Positions 58,845 through 64,000 of a stretch of 64,000 nucleotides of DNA are shown here, piece after piece. Each line of letters begins with the position of its first letter. Position 1 is the first letter of the stretch. Origin of the DNA: Harmonia axyridis (Eukaryota; Arthropoda; Insecta; Coleoptera; Coccinellidae); contig NC_059501.1 in the NCBI RefSeq assembly GCF_914767665.1, forward strand, positions 84,666,798 to 84,730,797, given 5' to 3'. The notes below the pieces were generated by a model. That model saw only the letters and a list, made by a program, of their open reading frames with translations. It searched no databases and was not told the origin of the DNA. Both the position numbers and the translations under genes were made by a program.

Positions 58845-59333
58845 TTTTCCTATTTCAAGGGATTTCAAAATATTTCAGCAGGAAAACAATATTGTGACAC
58901 ATATCTTTATCCAAGAGGCTCGTTTGTAATGGATAGCTGCATTAGATTTTGTTGGAAATATTGAAATTTAGTTAACATACTTTCAATATGTGATTATTTT
59001 GCATTATGTATTCAGGTTATGTTGTTTTCTGTCAGTCAGATTTTTTTAGGGTGTAGCATTCATAGAGTTTTATAACCGAATAATGAATGCATATTTTTGA
59101 GTATTAGATAGTATAATTTTAATCTAGATCAATTAGTATCCAAAGAAATTGATTTCTATTCCTTTGAATCAATTACTGAGCTGAGTGCTCTCCGATTAAT
59201 AACTCCCTAGACATGGATAAAGAAAAAGAGGGAGTTCTATGATTATCAATAACAATTATCAATCTGTCAATTAGTAATCACGTCACGTCATAGACGTAAA
59301 AACCGAGAAATGACAAATCAACCCAACCTAAAT
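58845..59333. promoter_or_regulatory. Shared intergenic promoter region, SYS1 / cpa
   Basis: These 489 bp separate two divergent start codons and must contain both promoters. CACGTCACGTCATAGACGTAAA near 59279-59300 holds two overlapping ACGTCA motifs resembling CRE/ATF half-sites close to the cpa start. Function not shown. Confidence 0.4.
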
Positions 59334-60194
59334 ATGGCGTCCGAAGGGGATGAAATCACCGATCAAGAAAAAGTTCGAATAGTTTCTGATTTCATCCTTC
59401 ATTCGCCACCAGGAGAATTTAATGAAGTGTTCAACGACGTGCGGAAATTACTGGATAATGATGATCTACTGAAAGAAGGAGCAAGTGGGGCATTTGCCCA
59501 ATATAACAAGAGCCAACTAACTCCTGTACGAATTGATAATTCCGAAAGTTTGGTGCTTATTACTGAATACAACGACTTAGGGAACAATAGGTTCTTCGAT
59601 CCCCGTTCTAAACAATCCTTCAAATATGACCATTTACGCAAAGAAGCTTCAGACTACCAACCCTACACACCCGATAGTGGATCTGAACCTTGGAGAGCTG
59701 CATTGGATGCAGAATTCATCGAATACACTAAAAATCACTATAAGGATGGTGTATGCAGTGTCGTAGCTCGTAATCTCAATGGTAATATTGTCTTAACTGC
59801 CTGTGTTGAGGACCATCAATTTCAACCCAAAAACTATTGGAATGGTCGATGGCGTTCAGAATGGAGTGTTGTCCTTAATGGTAATTCTGCGGAAGTTCAG
59901 GGAACCCTAAAGGTTCAGGTTCATTACTACGAAGAAGGAAATGTTCAACTTGTCAGTGTGAAAGATATTAAAGAGAATGTTCCTTTATCTAGCGAAGTAC
60001 AAACGGCAAAAGAAATTGTTCAGGTTATTGAAAACGCAGAAAACTTATATCAAACAGCTATATCAGAGAATTATCAGACCATGTCAGATACAACCTTCAA
60101 AGCTTTGAGGAGGCTCCTACCAGTTACCCGCACAAAAATAGATTGGAATAAAATAGTATCCTATAGTATTGGCAAGGAGTTGAAAACGCAATGA
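59334..60194 (+). CDS. cpa: F-actin-capping protein subunit alpha
   Basis: Alpha subunit of CapZ, which with the beta subunit caps the barbed ends of actin filaments. A single uninterrupted exon of 286 codons from ATG 59334 matches the family length exactly; an in-frame ATG at 59310 would add eight residues (MTNQPNLN). Diagnostic blocks in order: DQEKVRIVSDFILHSPPGEF near the start, FNEVFNDVRKLL, AFAQYNKSQLTPVRI, FKYDHLRKEASDYQPY, EDHQFQPKNYWNGRWRSEW, VQVHYYEEGNVQLVS, then the signature ISENYQTMSDTTFKALRR and TRTKIDWNKIVSYSIGKEL at the C-terminus (actin-binding tentacle). No introns in the coding region, which could reflect intron loss. AATAAA at 60717 gives a 3' UTR of about 540 bp. Confidence 0.97.
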   Translation: MASEGDEITDQEKVRIVSDFILHSPPGEFNEVFNDVRKLLDNDDLLKEGASGAFAQYNKSQLTPVRIDNSESLVLITEYNDLGNNRFFDPRSKQSFKYDHLRKEASDYQPYTPDSGSEPWRAALDAEFIEYTKNHYKDGVCSVVARNLNGNIVLTACVEDHQFQPKNYWNGRWRSEWSVVLNGNSAEVQGTLKVQVHYYEEGNVQLVSVKDIKENVPLSSEVQTAKEIVQVIENAENLYQTAISENYQTMSDTTFKALRRLLPVTRTKIDWNKIVSYSIGKELKTQ

Positions 60195-60716
60195 CTGTTA
60201 TGCACTTGGAAAAAATTCTTTTTTTGTTATGGCTTAGGAGTGTTCTGTAAATAAGGAGTCAGACTTGTTGAGTTTCTTACAGCAGGGGATAGGACAAGCT
60301 TGACATGGATAGATAATTCTTGCATTTCTACATACATATGTTTTAGACATTTATTTCTCTCATTTCAAGTGAGTCAATTAAGAAATATTTAGTTAACTGT
60401 ATTAAAGAAATTGTTATTGTGAAAAATGGAACATAAATGTTGAATCAATGTCTACCCCTGTAGAGGTAATGTGCAATAAGGCACATCATAACTGCATACT
60501 ATTTTATCTGCTTTTGTAATATTCTATATATTATTTCTCCATTTCTGACATTTTTCTATTTTGTATTATTTTATACATTACTCACTATTTTGTATGATGT
60601 TCAAGAATTGATTTTCATAGGCCAGACTTAATTTCACCCTTAGTTCGTTGCTCTTGAAAATTAAATAATTTATATCTTGTTAGAATTGACCATTGTATGG
60701 GTTATTTTTAAATAAG

Positions 60717-60722
60717 AATAAA
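60717..60722 (+). promoter_or_regulatory. Poly(A) signal of cpa
   Basis: AATAAA in GAATAAAAGATAAT, about 520 bp after the stop. Confidence 0.5.
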
Positions 60723-61263
60723 AGATAATATAATTTTTATTTTAGATCAGTTCTTATTTCAGTCTTTATTGTTAAATTCCTGTTATTCCTACAGTTGAAT
60801 AGTGAAAGTATGAAGTATATTTTGCATATTCTTTGAAAAAGCTGAATTTGAAATTGATTGTTTCATAAAAATATCAAATTATATTTAAATCTACAGAATT
60901 GAATCAAATTACGTTTAATTCTAATTTTTAAAGATAATTATTGCTAATGACCTCATCAGTCGTTGCCGAAAATTCATCAAAAAATTAGTAAAGTTTAACA
61001 TTTTTTCCTATTCAACATTTAATGAATGAGTAATTCATATATCATTATGTTTCTTTGCATTATCAAAAGAGATAAGAGAATATATTCAATGATAACATGA
61101 GAGCATAGTATACTATGATGAGAGTTAACCAAATAACTAAAGAGAGATGAAGTGTATTTATTCCATATAGTTGAGAACTTTGTAAACTGAGATTCTATTG
61201 AATATGAAACATGCTATAGTTATATTTATCGTAGTCTGAGATAAGAGCCTTTTTAACTATAAA
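60723..61263. other. Intergenic AT-rich stretch
   Basis: Nothing recognisable. Confidence 0.4.
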
Positions 61264-61402
61264 CACTATGCTTCAGGGAATAGAGGCTCACTTGTGATAG
61301 GAAAAAAAAGTGGTACTCTTTTTTCTAAACCAAGCTTTCGCTAAACGAAAAGCTTGGTTTTTTTCCTATCACAAGTGAGCCTCTATTCCCTGAAGCATAG
61401 TG
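61264..61402. repeat. Perfect 45-bp inverted repeat enclosing a second hairpin
   Basis: 61264-61308 and 61358-61402 are exact reverse complements (arms start CACTATGCTTCAGGGAATAG). The 49-base loop contains another hairpin: AAACCAAGCTTTCG and CGAAAAGCTTGGTTT. No clear target duplication is visible in the flanks. The absence of any mismatch suggests recent origin or continued correction. Confidence 0.95.
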
Positions 61403-62124
61403 GTTATATTTATCTATTGAAAAACCTTTAACTAATGGAAGCACTCCTTTGAAATTAATATGATAGTTGATAAATAAATATTCATGACTATCAACTTGAA
61501 CAGTTTATATCAGTTTCTTTGAATAGGAATGTTCGCTTTCAAACTGATTGTAAATCGAGAGTTTTCTTTTATGACCGACAGATGTCGCCTCATGCTATTA
61601 AAATAAATAAAATGCATTTTGAAAAAATGCCAAAAATCAGGTAAATGGAGATTGTGAACAAAAAGCTGCCATATTTAGGCTCAGCCAATCAAAAATGAGA
61701 CTACGCTTGTTAATTAAGTCACTATAGTATAGAATTTGCTTGCTAGCCATCTATACACAATTTACTGAACTTAACTTTGGAATAGCCAACCAAGTGTTGA
61801 ATCCTGTAATATGGACGGCATTACCAAAGCTTAGTTTGAGCTACTCATCTTAGATGTCCCCATATAATCAAATGAAATTCAAATTGTCCATTGTTCGGTT
61901 TCATCCTTAGAATGTAGATAGATTAATTAATATTCTAAGCTAAGGTTTCATCAATAATTATATACCTAATATGATAGGACATTAGGTCTATGTGAAAACC
62001 CCACAAATAAGGGCAGTAGATCAAATATAACCAATTGGTTGCCTAGGAAACCATGGAATATAAATATTACGAACTTCAAAATGCTGTGTATTCGACCTGG
62101 TTAAAAGACGTGAGATGCCAAATC
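61403..62124. other. Region upstream of CDK20 gene
   Basis: No separate gene seen. The in-frame stretch 62053-62124 would add 24 residues to the kinase if translation began at 62053, but family comparison favours the later ATG. Confidence 0.4.
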
Positions 62125-63547
62125 ATGGAGGATTTCAGACCGCTCGGCAGGGCGGGGGAAGGAGCACATGGATTTGTCTTCAAAGCGATGGATAAAAAGA
62201 CCCATAAAATCGTAGCCCTGAAGAAAATTGGTTTCAACCCTAACCATCCTATGCCCAAGAACACAATGAGGGAAATTTGCGCTCTTAAAGTTCTGAAATC
62301 TTCTAATGTGAGTAGATTCAAGATTAACGTATCAAGTATATCATGGAAACGAAATCATTAGTTGTTTTTAGATAGTTGAACTTTACGATATTCGCGGTGT
62401 TGAAAGTTCTGTGGTGCTTGTGATGGAATACCTACCATGCAGCTTGACTGATGTGATTGGTTTTGTTGAATGTCCGATCAACATATCGCAAATTAAGACG
62501 TACATGAAGATGTTCCTCTGTGGAGTCAATTTCATGCATAAAAACCACATAATGCACAGGGTGAGCTAAATTTCTCAATATCTAACCAGCTCTTTCTTTC
62601 TCTCTATGATATAACAGTTCTTCTTCTTTTTTAACCACGGCAGTGGCTACCATGGAAAATAATAGTCAAAAATGTCAAAATAATACTTTTAGGATCTGAA
62701 ACCTTCCAATCTGCTGATAAGCCATTCAGGCATCTTGAAGATTGCAGATTTTGGCCTCGCTAGGATATATAAGAAGAGCGATTTGAGAACTTACTCTCAC
62801 CAGGTAGCCACTAGATGGTACCGCGCTCCAGAATTGCTTTACGGATCCAGAACTTACACCCTTAAGATTGATATTTGGTCTGTTGGTTGCATTCTTGGCG
62901 AGATGTTGAACAAAAAACCGCTCTTTTGTGTGAGTACACTCTCTAAGGCGTTTTGAATATCTTTCTATGATCACAACTTTGTCAACTCGACAGAAATGAG
63001 AGGTTAAACATAGAATATTTTCTGTAGTACGCATAGAATTTCAGTCTACTTGTTCTTCTCGACTTGGCTTACGTTTCGTGTTATCTTTAGGGAGAGACGG
63101 ACATTGAGCAGCTGGCTATTGTTTTGGGCACCTTGGGTACTCCAGACGAAGAAATTTGGCCTGGCGTCACCAGCCTACCGGATTATAAGAAGATTTCGTT
63201 CTCTCATACTAACCCGAAACCTTGGAACACCGTTGTACATGGTGCTGACGAGTCGACGCTGGATTTGGTAGCTTCTATGTTACAGTATAATGAGGCCGAG
63301 AGGCCACAAGCCGAAGACGTGAGTTGCGATCTGAACGATTAAATAAATTTTGTTATCGTTCAAGAAATTCCACATCCTTAATGTGTATGGTTTTCAGGCA
63401 TTGAGTCATGATTTCTTCTTTGTATCTCCAAGGCCTGCTCCAATGAAAGAGATGCCACCCATAGGTAAGATCAAGATGAAGATGAACGAAAAATTGTCGA
63501 GTTTTGAACACGTATTTGAAAATTTTCCGCACTCCAACTTGGGGTAG
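62125..63547 (+). CDS. Cdk20: CDK20-like (cell cycle-related) protein kinase
   Basis: CMGC Ser/Thr kinase of the CDK20/CCRK type, known for roles in cilia and Hedgehog signalling and as a CDK-activating-like kinase. Five exons: 62125-62307, 62372-62560, 62693-62929, 63091-63318 and 63398-63547; every junction is phase 0; 328 residues. Kinase landmarks: LGRAGEGAHGFVFKA (7-21), Lys33 in VALKK, Glu50 in MREI, HRDLKPSN (Asp125), DFGLAR (Asp143), TRWYRAPELLYG, DIWSVGC, then GETDIEQLAIVLGTLGTP and LPDYKKISF, which point to CDK20. The T-loop reads YSHQVATRW with Ser159 where vertebrate CDK20 has Thr. The helix-C sequence NTMREI replaces PSTAIRE. Start ATG 62125 matches the family N-terminus. AATAAA at 63663. 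Confidence 0.92.
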
Positions 63548-63662
63548 TAGAGGAGGAAGGTTTTGGAGTAACTGTCTTCACAAACTTGGAAAATTCGAAA
63601 GGAAAAAGAAGCCATCTATACAAAAACATCTTTATTGAATGTTTCGTCATACTACAATCGAA

Positions 63663-63668
63663 AATAAA
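63663..63668 (+). promoter_or_regulatory. Poly(A) signal of CDK20 gene
   Basis: AATAAA 116 bp after the stop. Confidence 0.55.
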
Positions 63669-63945
63669 TTATTTTTTTCATTATTTACTATGTGAATTCT
63701 TTTATATTAAAATTTGTTGGTTGTATTCGATTTTTAATACCTGATAAACTTTGAGAGACCTGATTTTATTGAAACTTTAGCACTCTGTTGCTAAAAAGTT
63801 GAGAGATTTAGGACAGAAAATATTCTTCTTGAAATAGCCTAAGGATCAGCATCTTATTCCCAAACACCCTGTATGATAACAAGCCGATAATGAATGGAGA
63901 TCAGATCATTTGTTATTGTCCTAAGAACAGCATGAAGAACATAAA

Positions 63946-64000
63946 TTGTAGAACTACAATTTAACCTACAAACACCTTGTAGAACTACAATTAAACCTAC
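63946..64000. repeat. Two direct repeats at the window edge
   Basis: TTGTAGAACTACAATTTAAC at 63946 and TTGTAGAACTACAATTAAAC at 63977, 31 bp apart; each contains the palindrome TTGTAGNNCTACAA. The array may continue past the window. Confidence 0.75.

Noticed and set aside
62053..62124. Upstream in-frame ATG for the CDK20-like kinase
   Set aside because: The extra 24 residues have no counterpart in CDK20, whose N-terminus begins right before the glycine loop. The ATG at 62125 fits.

Overview
This window is AT-rich eukaryotic DNA with spliced genes (GT-AG introns, T-rich acceptors, AATAAA signals) and many decayed transposons. The protein-coding genes and the mariner/Tc1-type remnants point to an insect. 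A beetle is plausible, but nothing here fixes the order or species. All exon models below were built by hand from splice signals and reading-frame continuity.

Layout. 1-7.9 kb is transposon debris with no host gene I can support. At 7.9-9.2 kb a putative first exon of a small membrane protein (minus) lies head-to-head with a four-exon acylphosphatase gene (plus). 9.2-20 kb is repeat-rich: a LINE 3' end, GCGTCA-rich tandem repeats, a large inverted repeat, and a hierarchical satellite abutting the coding exon of an unrecognised 99-residue membrane protein at 20 kb. 21-25.9 kb is mostly DNA-transposon remnants. 25.9-34.3 kb carries two complete genes in tandem: a secreted EndoU-type endoribonuclease (5 exons, 417 aa) and DHKTD1, the E1 subunit of 2-oxoadipate dehydrogenase (17 exons, 918 aa). 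36.7-57.3 kb is one long gene for a 5'-nucleotidase-like metallophosphatase (11 exons, 645 aa if the distal first exon is right), whose 12.9-kb first intron is packed with transposons. The minus-strand SYS1 gene (3 exons, 159 aa) converges on it and is head-to-head with the single-exon F-actin capping protein alpha gene. A CDK20-like kinase (5 exons, 328 aa) ends the window.

The genes are ordinary housekeeping genes with no evident shared pathway: lysine/tryptophan catabolism (DHKTD1), RNA cleavage (EndoU), Golgi trafficking (SYS1), actin capping (cpa), kinase signalling (CDK20), acylphosphate hydrolysis (ACYP).

The most interesting material is mobile. There are six copies of a Tc1/mariner-superfamily element with DD41D spacing. 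Five share one internal deletion junction; the sixth has a different deletion that keeps the DNA-binding end. Other points are a MITE whose insertion is shown by a paralogous empty site in the same window, a perfect 45-bp-arm hairpin, a palindromic minisatellite that folds back on itself, and LINE RNase H fragments in three introns of one gene. I saw no tRNA, rRNA or CRISPR array.
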